In this document: in pieces, positions 15,444-23,276 of the stretch
How positions within the stretch are numbered: the stretch's first letter is position 1
How the letters are laid out: every line of letters begins with the position of its first letter
Virus record (IMG/VR): IMGVR_UViG_3300032164_001792
Coordinates: 1-38,518 of that record
Direction: 5' to 3' (one strand)
Length of the DNA: 38,518 bases
DNA from: a virus
Made by a program: the position numbers and the translations under genes
The notes under the pieces: generated by a model
Seen by the model: only the letters and a program-made list of their open reading frames with translations
What the model was told of the DNA's origin: nothing
The model's database searches: none

Positions 15444-17379
15444 TTTACGGATTAAAACATATCTTGATCATTTATACGAAATGGATTATCGAGAACGTCC
15501 TGTATGTATTGACGAATTTCTTAGTTCTCCGCAGTTCCTCGGAAATCTGACTGATCAAGGGAAAGCTGTTCGCACTGTCTGGAAAGAAGAGCTTTCCAGA
15601 ATTATGCAAGACGATAAAAAATGGCAAGTGGTTCTTACCGGTGGTATCGGAACTGGAAAATCTAGAGCAGCTATTTGGGGAGTAGCATACGTTATTTACC
15701 GTGTTCAGTGTTTGAAAGCGCCCTGGAAGTTTTTCGGAGGAAAAGCTGAGGGTGGCCGAATGACCGTAGCCTTCTTCAACTTAGTGAAGAGCCAATCTCA
15801 AAGCAAGGGTTACAGAATTTTGATGACCCATTTAACTCAATCTCCCTGGTTTTTGAAACAAGGTACTATGGGAGGTTCTGCAGAATTTCCAGTATTACAT
15901 CTCCCATTATTTGAATTTAAACTGGCCTCACCATATTCTCATGGTTTTGGTATTCAGGGCGACGATATTATCGTTGGCATCCTAGATGAATTGGATGCTC
16001 CAGATGAAAGTATTGGTCAGAAAAAGAAAGTCATCGACGCATATGAAGCTGCTGCCAATCGATTTAAAACACGGTTTGTTTTTGATGAACAATCTATTGG
16101 TCGACTTTTTCTTGTAGCATCTAAACAAGAGCAAGTGTCCTTTCTGAATTCTTTTGTTTCTGAACGAAAGAATGATACCAGTGTTCGAATCATAGATATT
16201 CCATTATGGAAAGCCTTACCACGATCACACTATTGCGGCAAAACTTTTAATGTTTCGCTTGGTGATGTGTATGATGTGTCAAGAATTTTGGAAACAGAAG
16301 AAGATGTACAATTGGCCTTAAAAGCAAACAAAACAGTGGTTCCCGTGCCTATTGAGCATCATGAAGAGTTTGTTCGAAATATCAGTAAGGCTCTTCGAGA
16401 TATTGCTGGTATTTCGGTAACAGAATTAAGAAAATCTAAACTTTTTGCAGCAGAAAAAGTAATTAGTCAATGTTATGATCCCAATCGAAAAAATCCCGTA
16501 GAAAAGCAAACAATTGAATTGGGTCTTACAGATGATATAAACCTTGCACATTATATTAATTTCGAAGCTATTCGATTAGCCCCGAATATTCCTCGATGCA
16601 TTCATTGGGATATTTCACTTTCCGGAGATTCGTCCGGCTTGGCTATGTCGGGAATTTCCGGATGGAGAAAAATTTATAAAGAGGATGATGCAGGATCTCC
16701 CGTTACATTTAAAAAGGCTGTAGTTGAAACTGATTTTTGCATGCGATTTCGTGCTCGACCTGGAGATCAAATTCCATTTAATAAAATTCGTCGTTTGATC
16801 ATTGATCTTAAGAAGACCTTTGGTTTCAATATTGTCATGGTTACTGCGGACTTGAATTTACTCAGTGCTGATAGTAGACAAACATTAACCCTGGCTGGAA
16901 TTGCAAATGATCACCTGTCTATGGACACGAAGCCAGAGCTTTATCGAGCTTTTCGAGATAATGTGTGTGACGGTTGTTGGGTATCTCCATTAATTCCGAT
17001 TCTTCATTTTGAGTTGGTCAATTTAGAAGATGATCCAATAAAAAATAGAATTGATCACCCAGCTAAAGTCACACAGATTTTAGTTCTGCCCGACGGTAGT
17101 CCGGAAGAAAAGGTTTTGCCCGGATCGAAAGATTGTGCAGATGCTGTATCTGGTTCTGTTATGAAAGCGTTAGAATTGTGTCAATTACCACCAGATGTGG
17201 AAATTATGACGTCAATTATGAAACAGGCACTTCAATCGGCCACCACAGAACAAGCAAAGGATGTACATCTTGGATTAGTAAATCTTCAACAAAAACCAAG
17301 AGATGAAGAAGTAAAAATACCTCCAAAGAGTAAAGAAATGAGCATATTTCTGGATATACTAAAGAGAGCACAAGGATAG
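15436..17379 (+). CDS. terL: Terminase large subunit (packaging ATPase and nuclease)
   Basis: A 647-residue DNA packaging motor. Walker A is G-G-I-G-T-G-K-S (69-76); Walker B is I-I-V-G-I-L-D-E-L-D (178-187) with D184-E185. The C-terminal nuclease has an RNase H-like acidic set: D392 in H-W-D-I-S-L-S-G-D, D472 in V-T-A-D-L-N, and D566/D569 in K-D-C-A-D-A-V. Length is at the upper end for phage TerL. This is the clearest virion-assembly gene in the window and marks the contig as viral. Portal and capsid genes do not follow, so the structural module lies elsewhere. Confidence 0.92.
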   Translation: MGSLRIKTYLDHLYEMDYRERPVCIDEFLSSPQFLGNLTDQGKAVRTVWKEELSRIMQDDKKWQVVLTGGIGTGKSRAAIWGVAYVIYRVQCLKAPWKFFGGKAEGGRMTVAFFNLVKSQSQSKGYRILMTHLTQSPWFLKQGTMGGSAEFPVLHLPLFEFKLASPYSHGFGIQGDDIIVGILDELDAPDESIGQKKKVIDAYEAAANRFKTRFVFDEQSIGRLFLVASKQEQVSFLNSFVSERKNDTSVRIIDIPLWKALPRSHYCGKTFNVSLGDVYDVSRILETEEDVQLALKANKTVVPVPIEHHEEFVRNISKALRDIAGISVTELRKSKLFAAEKVISQCYDPNRKNPVEKQTIELGLTDDINLAHYINFEAIRLAPNIPRCIHWDISLSGDSSGLAMSGISGWRKIYKEDDAGSPVTFKKAVVETDFCMRFRARPGDQIPFNKIRRLIIDLKKTFGFNIVMVTADLNLLSADSRQTLTLAGIANDHLSMDTKPELYRAFRDNVCDGCWVSPLIPILHFELVNLEDDPIKNRIDHPAKVTQILVLPDGSPEEKVLPGSKDCADAVSGSVMKALELCQLPPDVEIMTSIMKQALQSATTEQAKDVHLGLVNLQQKPRDEEVKIPPKSKEMSIFLDILKRAQG

Positions 17380-17383
17380 GGAT

Positions 17384-17971
17384 ATGGATAAACTTCGAAT
17401 CAAAGAACTAATGATTGCATATCGACAGAATCCAAACGGAGAAACGTTTGAACATCTTTTACGAGAAGCGGATCCACATCTTGAAGTTTGTATTCGTGTT
17501 CTTCGATCCAAATGTCCTATTTTGATTATTGAGGATCCACAAGATTTATATCAATGTTCCATTATTGGTCTTTCAAATGCCTGTAGATCAGTAACAGTTG
17601 AACATGATGCTGATAAATTGGATACACGAATTTTTCTTTATGTTAAAGAACTCGTATATAGTACATATCTTCGACCACATCGTAATAAACATAAACTTCA
17701 TAAACTTGCGAAGTTGGAGACATGTGATACAGTGCCTGTATGGTCAAAGTTATTATTTGCTGATTTTGAACAGTCAGTTCGTAAATTAATTGAACGGGGC
17801 ATGATTTCATTTAAAGATTATCAAATGTTTGTACAACATTTTGCATACAAACGAACCTATCCCGATTTACAAGAAGAATTTAAATTGAATAAATTTACGA
17901 TTCGAGATCATGTTTTGCAAGTTTTACACATTCTTCAAATTACATTAAAAAAAGAAGATTTTGTTATATAG
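17384..17971 (+). CDS. Divergent sigma-70-like factor
   Basis: A 195-residue protein with two recognisable parts. Residues ~45-95 resemble sigma region 2: E-D-P-Q-D-L-Y-Q-C-S-I-I-G-L, then a stretch ending R-I-F-L-Y-V-K-E-L-V-Y-S-T-Y-L, where sigma factors have the DxxQ-E/G-x-I-G-L core and an F-x-x-Y-x-x-x-x-I helix. Residues ~140-185 form a region 4-like helix-turn-helix (Y-P-D-L-Q-E-E-F-K-L-N-K-F-T-I-R-D-H-V). A phage-encoded sigma would redirect host RNA polymerase to late genes. It follows terL after 4 bases. Similarity is limited and an unrelated DNA-binding regulator remains possible. Confidence 0.5.
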   Translation: MDKLRIKELMIAYRQNPNGETFEHLLREADPHLEVCIRVLRSKCPILIIEDPQDLYQCSIIGLSNACRSVTVEHDADKLDTRIFLYVKELVYSTYLRPHRNKHKLHKLAKLETCDTVPVWSKLLFADFEQSVRKLIERGMISFKDYQMFVQHFAYKRTYPDLQEEFKLNKFTIRDHVLQVLHILQITLKKEDFVI

Positions 17972-18006
17972 TACAGTTGTATATTATGGATGTGGAGGAC
18001 AAGCTA

Positions 18007-18213
18007 ATGAGTAATGAAGTTGGAAAGGGAGATTCTCCAAGACCAAGATTGGTATCTCGAAATGAATATGAGATACGATACGAGCTTGCTTATGGAGACG
18101 TATCAGATACTCAACGTGCATATTTACATGAGCAGCTAGATAAATTAGTAGCTCATAGAAAACAAATGCGAAAAGAGGAGGATGAAAAAAATGAGCAAAC
18201 AGGGGAAGGCTAA
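18007..18213 (+). CDS. Small charged protein of unknown function
   Basis: A 68-residue protein with GGAGG at 17994-17998 eight bases before ATG 18007; an earlier in-frame ATG at 17977 has no site. It is mostly helical with a lysine/glutamate-rich C-terminus. No family is recognised. It overlaps the next small gene by 23 bases. Confidence 0.6.
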   Translation: MSNEVGKGDSPRPRLVSRNEYEIRYELAYGDVSDTQRAYLHEQLDKLVAHRKQMRKEEDEKNEQTGEG

Positions 18214-18385
18214 ACGTCAAGATGACCTTTTCAAAGAAATTGTTGAATTGACTTTTGAAGAAGCAGGACTACCAAAACAACTTCAGCCCGACATGTGCCT
18301 TGTATTATCTGAAAGGAAGCGGATTCGAGATGTACAAGAACAGATTGCCCGGCTTCGTGAAATGATGAGGAGCCAACAGCGATGA
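18191..18385 (+). CDS. Small helical protein of unknown function
   Basis: A 64-residue protein. GAGGAGG at 18175-18181 suits ATG 18191, nine bases downstream; ATG 18182 abuts the site and is less likely. The sequence is charged and helical with a terminal R-E-M-M-R-S-Q-Q-R. Its stop overlaps the start of the dNMP kinase by 4 bases, indicating coupling. No function can be inferred. Confidence 0.6.
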   Translation: MSKQGKAKRQDDLFKEIVELTFEEAGLPKQLQPDMCLVLSERKRIRDVQEQIARLREMMRSQQR

Positions 18386-19083
18386 TTATTGCCATTTCTG
18401 CAAAAGCTTTGGGCGGGAAAACTACGCTTATCGTAGGGCTAATAACTGCTGCTAAGAACAAAATGATCATCCAAGAATTGAATTTTGCTGATGCTCTTAA
18501 GTATATCGTTCTGTATACTTTTGTTCCTGAGGACTGGAAACTTACAGTAAAAGATTTGTCTGATCAAGAAGTAAAGCTCCGGAAGACTCCGTCAGGAAAA
18601 ACTATTCGACAGCTTCTTCAAATTGTGGGCACAAATCAGTTTCGAATACTGGAATTTGATATTTGGACACGATTATATAAACAAAGGTATTTTACATTAC
18701 CGACGAATGATTTGACATTCACGGCTGACCTTCGATTTCCCAATGAATTGAAAACTATTCATGATCTTGGTGGTATTGCCATTCGACTTCTTCGAGATCC
18801 AACTTGTGGTTCTTGCAAACATGAAAGCGAAGTTGCACTAGACTTTGTAACCGAAGCTACGTGGAATCAATATGATAAATTAGATTCATGGTATACTGTT
18901 CTTTGTCGATCATTTAAACGGGCTTTTAAAGGTGATTTCACACATTATTGGAAATTCAAAAATTGGAATGGAGATAAGTTTGATTTCATCGTTGATAATT
19001 CCGCACATACAATCGAGCAGACTAACGTATTTGTTTTGACCATGCTTAAAAATCACTTTCCCAAATTGAGCGAGGTATTTTAA
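18382..19083 (+). CDS. Deoxynucleoside monophosphate kinase (T4 gp1-like)
   Basis: A 233-residue kinase that phosphorylates dNMPs to dNDPs for viral DNA synthesis. It begins with strand I-I-A-I-S-A-K followed by A-L-G-G-K-T-T (9-15), a P-loop in which the usual first glycine is serine. The family signature G-K-T-x-R-x-L-L-Q-x-x-G-T (72-84) precedes F-R-I and I-W. Residue 116 opens D-L-R-F-P-N-E (116-122), typical of phage dNMP kinases. T4 gp1 handles hydroxymethyl-dCMP, dTMP and dGMP, so this enzyme could accept modified guanine nucleotides, but that is inference. Its stop shares a base with the next ATG. Confidence 0.87.
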   Translation: MIIAISAKALGGKTTLIVGLITAAKNKMIIQELNFADALKYIVLYTFVPEDWKLTVKDLSDQEVKLRKTPSGKTIRQLLQIVGTNQFRILEFDIWTRLYKQRYFTLPTNDLTFTADLRFPNELKTIHDLGGIAIRLLRDPTCGSCKHESEVALDFVTEATWNQYDKLDSWYTVLCRSFKRAFKGDFTHYWKFKNWNGDKFDFIVDNSAHTIEQTNVFVLTMLKNHFPKLSEVF

Positions 19084-19556
19084 TGTTACAAGTAAAAGCA
19101 TACTATAGTTCAGCCATTAGAGGACCGGCCGGGGATCAAGCTACAGCGGTAGAGATGGAAACAAATCTTAGTGCGGCCTGTTTACAGGCCACTAAGCTTC
19201 AACAGATCTTTGGCAATCTGCTTGATATCTACTGCCCGCATCAACATGATCGACTTATTCAGATTTTATGGAAGCAAGGACATATAGCTACTGGTCCTAT
19301 TCTACAGGCAGATCTTCTTATTCAGAATGATTGTGATATAACCATTGTTAACAACACTATTTCATCTTACGGTGTAGATCTTGAAATTCAAAATGCTCGA
19401 TTCCACAGGCAGCCGTGTATACTTATTGGAAATACACTGACAGACTGGGATATTCTAGAAATCACACGTTCTATACAACAAATTTTAATACGAAAGATGG
19501 AATATGTCGAAGCAAGTAAAACTAGTTTCGAGTCAAATTCACGTACTACTTCGTAG
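19083..19556 (+). CDS. Rcl/DNPH1-like 2'-deoxynucleoside 5'-monophosphate N-hydrolase
   Basis: A 157-residue member of the nucleoside 2-deoxyribosyltransferase superfamily. The start Y-Y-S-S-A-I-R-G-P-A-G-D-Q-A (7-20) closely resembles the opening of Rcl/DNPH1 (S-I-R-G-G-R-x-D-Q). The block C-D-I-T-I-V (84-89) then S-S-Y-G-V-D-L-E101-I-Q-N-A, followed by P-C-I-L-I, matches the A-D-V-V-V ... S-x-G-V-x-x-E ... G-K-P pattern holding the catalytic Glu. Known Rcl enzymes cleave dNMPs to free base and deoxyribose 5-phosphate, with dGMP the preferred substrate. The gene follows the dNMP kinase with a one-base overlap, so both act on dNMP pools. The Ser-rich C-terminus overlaps the next gene by 53 bases. 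Confidence 0.68.
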   Translation: MLQVKAYYSSAIRGPAGDQATAVEMETNLSAACLQATKLQQIFGNLLDIYCPHQHDRLIQILWKQGHIATGPILQADLLIQNDCDITIVNNTISSYGVDLEIQNARFHRQPCILIGNTLTDWDILEITRSIQQILIRKMEYVEASKTSFESNSRTTS

Positions 19557-20283
19557 AAAGCATGTTGAAGACGTGTATGTTAGTGAATGCAAGATTGGAC
19601 CTAGCCCATGTCCACGACTAGATGCTTGGGCCATGCGAAAATCTTGGACGCACCCTTGCGCTATCGGTTATGAGATCAAAGTAGATCGAAGTGATTTTTT
19701 GAACGATAAGAAGTGGCCGGAGTATCTTCCCTTCTGCCACGAGTTCTATTTTGTATGCACTTCAGGCCTTATTACAAAAGAAGAGATTAGTCCGGAAGTT
19801 GGATTGATGTGGGTAGCAGAATCTGGCAATGTCCTGTATACGAAGAAAAAGGCTCCGTATAGAAAAGTGACAATCCCCTCTACTTTGTACGAATATCTAT
19901 TAATGGCTCGAATCAAAATAAGTTGTGAAATGGGATCTCAGGTTGAATTGTATCAAAACTGGTTTGAGAATTCGGAAGCAAATACAGAGCTTGGACGTGA
20001 GATTGCCCGGAAGATTCGAAAAAAGGTTGATAACGAAGTTGGCAATCTTCGACAACATAATAAGCAGCTCGAACAACATCTGGAGCAGCTTGAGGCAGCA
20101 GAACGTGTTCTTAAGGAATTGAATATTGACGTTGACAGAACATATGTAGGAGATTTCAAAAAGAAACTCAAGGAAGTCCTTAATGGAATCCCAGCAGATT
20201 TTGAAATGTCAATTCACAACGCCCATTCATATCTTGGTCAGCTTCTTAATCAATTGAAAAAACAAAGTGAGGAAAAAGAATGA
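19504..20283 (+). CDS. MmcB-like PD-(D/E)xK nuclease with C-terminal coiled coil
   Basis: A 259-residue protein. Residues ~10-130 match the MmcB-type DNA repair nuclease pattern: R-L-D40-A-W, then Y-E57-I-K59-V-D-R-S-D-F, D-K-K-W71, Y74 and C-H-E-F-Y-F-V (78-84). D40 and E57-x-K59 form the PD-(D/E)xK core. Residues ~165-240 are a coiled coil rich in Q/E/L, absent from ordinary MmcB (~150 residues), so this is an extended form. MmcB was linked genetically to DNA damage tolerance in Caulobacter. Here it overlaps both the Rcl-like gene and the exonuclease gene. Confidence 0.65.
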   Translation: MSKQVKLVSSQIHVLLRRKHVEDVYVSECKIGPSPCPRLDAWAMRKSWTHPCAIGYEIKVDRSDFLNDKKWPEYLPFCHEFYFVCTSGLITKEEISPEVGLMWVAESGNVLYTKKKAPYRKVTIPSTLYEYLLMARIKISCEMGSQVELYQNWFENSEANTELGREIARKIRKKVDNEVGNLRQHNKQLEQHLEQLEAAERVLKELNIDVDRTYVGDFKKKLKEVLNGIPADFEMSIHNAHSYLGQLLNQLKKQSEEKE

Positions 20284-21008
20284 AAATCCTTGGTTTAGAT
20301 TTGGAAACGAACGGCCTGGATGTTCAGAAATGTGCTGTAGTCGAAATGGGACTATGTCTATGGGATACTGATCGATCTTCTCTTATAGAAGCACAAAGTT
20401 TTCTTGTAAATGACACCAAGAGTCCCACATACGGGGATTGGAAAGTGTGTGAAAAGCTTTCCGGAATTACTAAAGAAGACATTGATCAATTTGGTATCAA
20501 TCCTCAACAGGCACATGTCATTTTTAGAAATTTTGCTGATAGGACAGATGTTATTCTAGCAGCAAATGGACTAAAATTTGACAAGTTGGTGCTCGCAGCC
20601 TATGAGAAGAGATATGAAGTACCGGTGAAGAATGACACTTGGGTAGATTTATATCAGCTTCCTTTTCCTGAAACATGTAAATATCGAAATTTGCTCTATC
20701 TAGCTGCGTATTACGGATTCATTAATCCCTTTCCGCATCGAGCTTTATCTGATACAATGACGATGATAAAAATTGCCACCAATTTTGATATTCTTAGTAT
20801 TGTAAACAATCAAAAATTGCCGGCTGTGACATTGGTAGCAAAAGTAAGTTACAATAATCGTGCTCAAGCTAGTGAACGAGGGTTTGCATGGAATGGAACC
20901 AAGAAGATTTGGTATCGTGTAGTGCGAGAGAATGAATTGGAAGCCTTAAGTCCTGTACTGGCCACATACCCCTTTGAAGTAAATTTTGTTGAAGGAGATT
21001 TATCATGA
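20280..21008 (+). CDS. DEDDh 3'-5' exonuclease with C-terminal accessory domain
   Basis: A 242-residue DnaQ-fold exonuclease. Catalytic residues are D7-x-E9, D101 in G-L-K-F-D-K, and H153 with D158 in P-H-R-A-L-S-D. Residues ~180-242 add a small domain with R-A-Q-A-S-E-R-G-F-A-W-N and K-K-I-W-Y, a pattern seen as a stand-alone tail in other phage and bacterial proteins. It overlaps the preceding nuclease gene by 4 bases and the following membrane gene by 4. A role in host DNA breakdown or repair is likely, but substrate is not evident. Confidence 0.85.
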   Translation: MKILGLDLETNGLDVQKCAVVEMGLCLWDTDRSSLIEAQSFLVNDTKSPTYGDWKVCEKLSGITKEDIDQFGINPQQAHVIFRNFADRTDVILAANGLKFDKLVLAAYEKRYEVPVKNDTWVDLYQLPFPETCKYRNLLYLAAYYGFINPFPHRALSDTMTMIKIATNFDILSIVNNQKLPAVTLVAKVSYNNRAQASERGFAWNGTKKIWYRVVRENELEALSPVLATYPFEVNFVEGDLS

Positions 21009-21595
21009 CTTTTCGTTGGTTGTATGTAGCAGTCGTGGTTGTAATGTTTGGATTGTTGATATTTCTTTTTGGTTGTCATGGGTTTCCGATGCATCCAAAG
21101 CCACCCACGGTGTTGCCCCCGGGACCCGTTGTCCCTCCTGCTCAACAGGTTATTCAGAAAGCAATGAATTTACCCTGGTTGTTATCAATGTCCGTATTCG
21201 GTATTGCCGGAGGCATTGTGGGTGTATTGTTTTTACCGGGACCACTAAAAACTCTTGCCTTGGCACTTACTTTCTTTTGCGTAATCTCTTTAGGCCTCAC
21301 TCTTCTTGTAGCCCAATATGCTATGTGGTTGGTCTTAGGAACTGTTATAGCTTGTATCGGAATCGGAGTTTATGGCATATTTCGTGCTAGGAATACCCAT
21401 GCTATTGCAAATCAAGCAATTCAAGATTTGGTCAAAACAGTTAATCTAACTAAGAGCAAATTGACCGTAGAAGCAAAGGAACATTTATTTGGTATCAAGA
21501 AAAAGACGTCTACCAAAAAGGTTGGTGGCGTGATTCACATGGTACAGTCTCCTAGTACGGAAGCAATTGTTGCAGAAGTGAGAAAGCAAATCTAA
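21005..21595 (+). CDS. Membrane protein with four predicted transmembrane segments
   Basis: A 196-residue protein. Hydrophobic segments are at about residues 5-23, 57-77, 81-103 and 106-125. The first ends in L-F-G-C24, lipobox-like but with Phe at -2, so lipidation is doubtful. A proline-rich linker (26-46) follows. The last ~65 residues are basic, soluble and end in a helix. The layout could fit a holin or an inner-membrane anchor, but no endolysin gene is nearby. AAGGAG precedes the ATG. Confidence 0.7.
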   Translation: MTFRWLYVAVVVVMFGLLIFLFGCHGFPMHPKPPTVLPPGPVVPPAQQVIQKAMNLPWLLSMSVFGIAGGIVGVLFLPGPLKTLALALTFFCVISLGLTLLVAQYAMWLVLGTVIACIGIGVYGIFRARNTHAIANQAIQDLVKTVNLTKSKLTVEAKEHLFGIKKKTSTKKVGGVIHMVQSPSTEAIVAEVRKQI

Positions 21596-21603
21596 GGAGA
21601 TAT

Positions 21604-22143
21604 ATGCACGATTATAATCAAGTCATGGGTGATGTCACTGATCCACAAATTTTTATTTCTTCTCAACCTCAAACTATTCTGATTCCACATGTGGTCAATA
21701 ATATTGGAGCTTTTGGGGCTGGTGTAGCCAAAGCAATCAAAATGAAATGGCCCAATACAGAAAAAGAATATCATTGGTGGCTTAATCTTTGGAATAAGCA
21801 TAAGCGATCAATCCTTGGTCAATCTTTTGCTTCTTTAGTTAAACATACAGATGATGTTACAATAGTAGTTATTCACATGTTTGCCCAAATTGGTATTCGA
21901 GGACGACAAAATTCTCAACCACTGAACTACCAGCATCTTCAAACGTGTATGGAGAGAGTGCTCGAAATTGGTACAACCCTTGGACAACCATTTTCAATTC
22001 ATTGTCCAAAATTTGGAGCCGGCCTTGGTGGTGGTAATTGGAATGAAATTGAAAAAATGATTCGAACAACCTGGTGTATGCGAGATATCCCTGTATCAGT
22101 ATATAATTACAGGAGAACCAATGTCCGAACCTATGAAGAATAA
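21604..22143 (+). CDS. Macro-domain protein (ADP-ribose binding or hydrolysing)
   Basis: A 179-residue stand-alone macro domain. It shows G-D-V-T-D-P (9-14), V-V-N-N-I-G-A-F-G-A-G-V-A-K-A-I (30-45), a M-F-A-Q-x-G segment, and F-G-A-G-L-G-G-G-N-W near residue 140, the second ADP-ribose loop. The pattern fits the OARD1/Poa1p-like group. Known members bind ADP-ribose derivatives or remove ADP-ribose from proteins and nucleic acids. In a phage this could reverse host ADP-ribosylation, clean up Appr-1-p, or blunt NAD-based defence signals; the last is inference. AAGGAG lies just upstream. Confidence 0.88.
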   Translation: MHDYNQVMGDVTDPQIFISSQPQTILIPHVVNNIGAFGAGVAKAIKMKWPNTEKEYHWWLNLWNKHKRSILGQSFASLVKHTDDVTIVVIHMFAQIGIRGRQNSQPLNYQHLQTCMERVLEIGTTLGQPFSIHCPKFGAGLGGGNWNEIEKMIRTTWCMRDIPVSVYNYRRTNVRTYEE

Positions 22144-22474
22144 ATTGCAACGGTTTTGTCTTAAGAAAAAGATGCCCAAGGGAATTTGGCTTCAATCAGC
22201 ATATGCGATTCAATTTGATGGTTCTTTTGCATGTATTGCTCGGATTGCAGATGTGCTTGGTATTTCTGCTAAGATGGATCGACACGACAATCACAAACCC
22301 CAATGCCGACTCATTTTCAACGGTATTTTTGATATTTTTATTAAAAAGAATCAATGGGTGGTTTGGAATAAGTCTATCCTTCCGCTAAAAGAAGATTTCT
22401 GTGTGGGACATTTGGTTTGGGATGACGATTTGTTTACATATGCTTATCGAAAGACCAGAAAGGTGGTTCAGTAA
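22121..22474 (+). CDS. Protein of unknown function
   Basis: A 117-residue basic protein with AGGAGA upstream of ATG 22121 and a 23-base overlap with the macro-domain gene. Predicted strands dominate residues 40-110 (I-F-D-I-F-I, Q-W-V-V-W, H-L-V-W-D-D). No family is recognised. Its TAA shares a base with the next start codon, so it belongs to the same operon. Confidence 0.6.
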   Translation: MSEPMKNKLQRFCLKKKMPKGIWLQSAYAIQFDGSFACIARIADVLGISAKMDRHDNHKPQCRLIFNGIFDIFIKKNQWVVWNKSILPLKEDFCVGHLVWDDDLFTYAYRKTRKVVQ

Positions 22475-22824
22475 TGGACTTTGAAATTCAAGATCGTCGA
22501 GACGATACTATTCAATTTAATGACCTGAAATTTCTCGAATGTTTTTACATTGGAGATCCAAAAGAACCCTATATTCGTGTTCCGGATTTCTTGTATTCTA
22601 TGTCGGGATTGAATCCAGACATTCTTCTTCCAGATATTGAAGTAGGTACTCCTGCAATAGAGGGAGGTCGAACATTTAATGCCCTTCGAATTCGAACACT
22701 CCAGTATATTTATATCGTGCCTAGCAATATGGTACATAAATTACAGTCGAAGTTAGTATTAACTACAAAACCACTTGAAGTTGAAAAGGAACAGGATGCA
22801 GGAAAGAATAACACAAGTGCTTGA
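22474..22824 (+). CDS. Protein of unknown function
   Basis: A 116-residue protein with an acidic N-terminus and a beta-rich middle (P-Y-I-R-V-P-D-F-L-Y, T-L-Q-Y-I-Y-I-V-P). The last ~20 residues are charged and run into the next gene in another frame. Nothing identifies its role. Confidence 0.55.
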   Translation: MDFEIQDRRDDTIQFNDLKFLECFYIGDPKEPYIRVPDFLYSMSGLNPDILLPDIEVGTPAIEGGRTFNALRIRTLQYIYIVPSNMVHKLQSKLVLTTKPLEVEKEQDAGKNNTSA

Positions 22825-23023
22825 AGACACTGGACTAGTACATGCTCCCATTTGTGGTCATTTTTGTTGGATTGATAATTATGGTATTAGTGAATTATCT
22901 GTACAGGGCGATATTCATGATCGAGATGCAATAGCAATTACTGTAGCAGATGTGTTGCATCAAAATGCAATTTCATTTCAAATTCGTAATGGACATCAAT
23001 TTCGATTTCCACTCCATCCATAA
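22796..23023 (+). CDS. Small protein of unknown function, last gene before the promoter-rich region
   Basis: A 75-residue protein starting at ATG 22796 behind AAAAGGA; an earlier in-frame ATG at 22775 is less well placed. It contains H-A-P-I-C-G-H-F-C-W-I-D and V-A-D-V-L-H-Q-N. No family is recognised. It is followed by the 287-base stretch that holds a promoter, a short putative transcript and a terminator. Confidence 0.5.
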   Translation: MQERITQVLEDTGLVHAPICGHFCWIDNYGISELSVQGDIHDRDAIAITVADVLHQNAISFQIRNGHQFRFPLHP

Positions 23024-23040
23024 ATTTTTTAATTTCCATT

Positions 23041-23068
23041 TTGATTTTAGTCAGTTAGGTGGTATACT
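23041..23068 (+). promoter_or_regulatory. Repeated promoter P1
   Basis: TTGATT (23041-23046), 16-base spacer, TATACT (23063-23068). It is one of four near-identical elements in 2 kb. All have the same 16-base spacing, share TTTTGAT before the spacer and a (G/A)TTAG core within it, and continue TATACTTT. Spacer conservation beyond the hexamers suggests an operator or recognition by a specific factor. P1 reads into a short region with no convincing gene. Confidence 0.7.
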
Positions 23069-23074
23069 TTTCAT

Positions 23075-23264
23075 ATGATACACTACTTAAATAACATCGA
23101 AAGACGTTGGCGAACAAGCGAATGGCATCATATTGTTTGCCTTACCATATTTTCAACAATCTCAATGTGGTAAAAAATAATGATCATAAGTTTCTCCCTC
23201 CCAAGAGAAGGTTTATATTATATTCGGGTGATGGTAGATTTTCTAACCATCACTCGATATTTTT
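23075..23264 (+). ncRNA. Candidate ~190-nt small transcript between P1 and a terminator
   Basis: The predicted start is about 7 bases after the P1 -10 hexamer, and the terminator hairpin plus T-run ends at 23264. The only frame inside is 32 codons (ATG 23075-TAA 23173; begins M-I-H-Y-L-N-N-I) with no ribosome site. An internal short stem TTCTC/GAGAA lies near 23192-23208. The region could encode a regulatory RNA or a leaderless microprotein. It is the largest stretch without a convincing gene in the + strand block. Confidence 0.4.
23225..23264 (+). terminator. Rho-independent terminator
   Basis: A long hairpin at 23225-23256 pairs GTGAT with ATCAC and GGTAGA with TCTAACC around a TTT loop, with one bulged A; CGG/TCG extends the base with one G-T pair. 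ATA then TTTTT (23260-23264) follow. It ends the P1 transcript just before promoter P2. Confidence 0.75.
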
Positions 23265-23276
23265 GTACATTCTATT

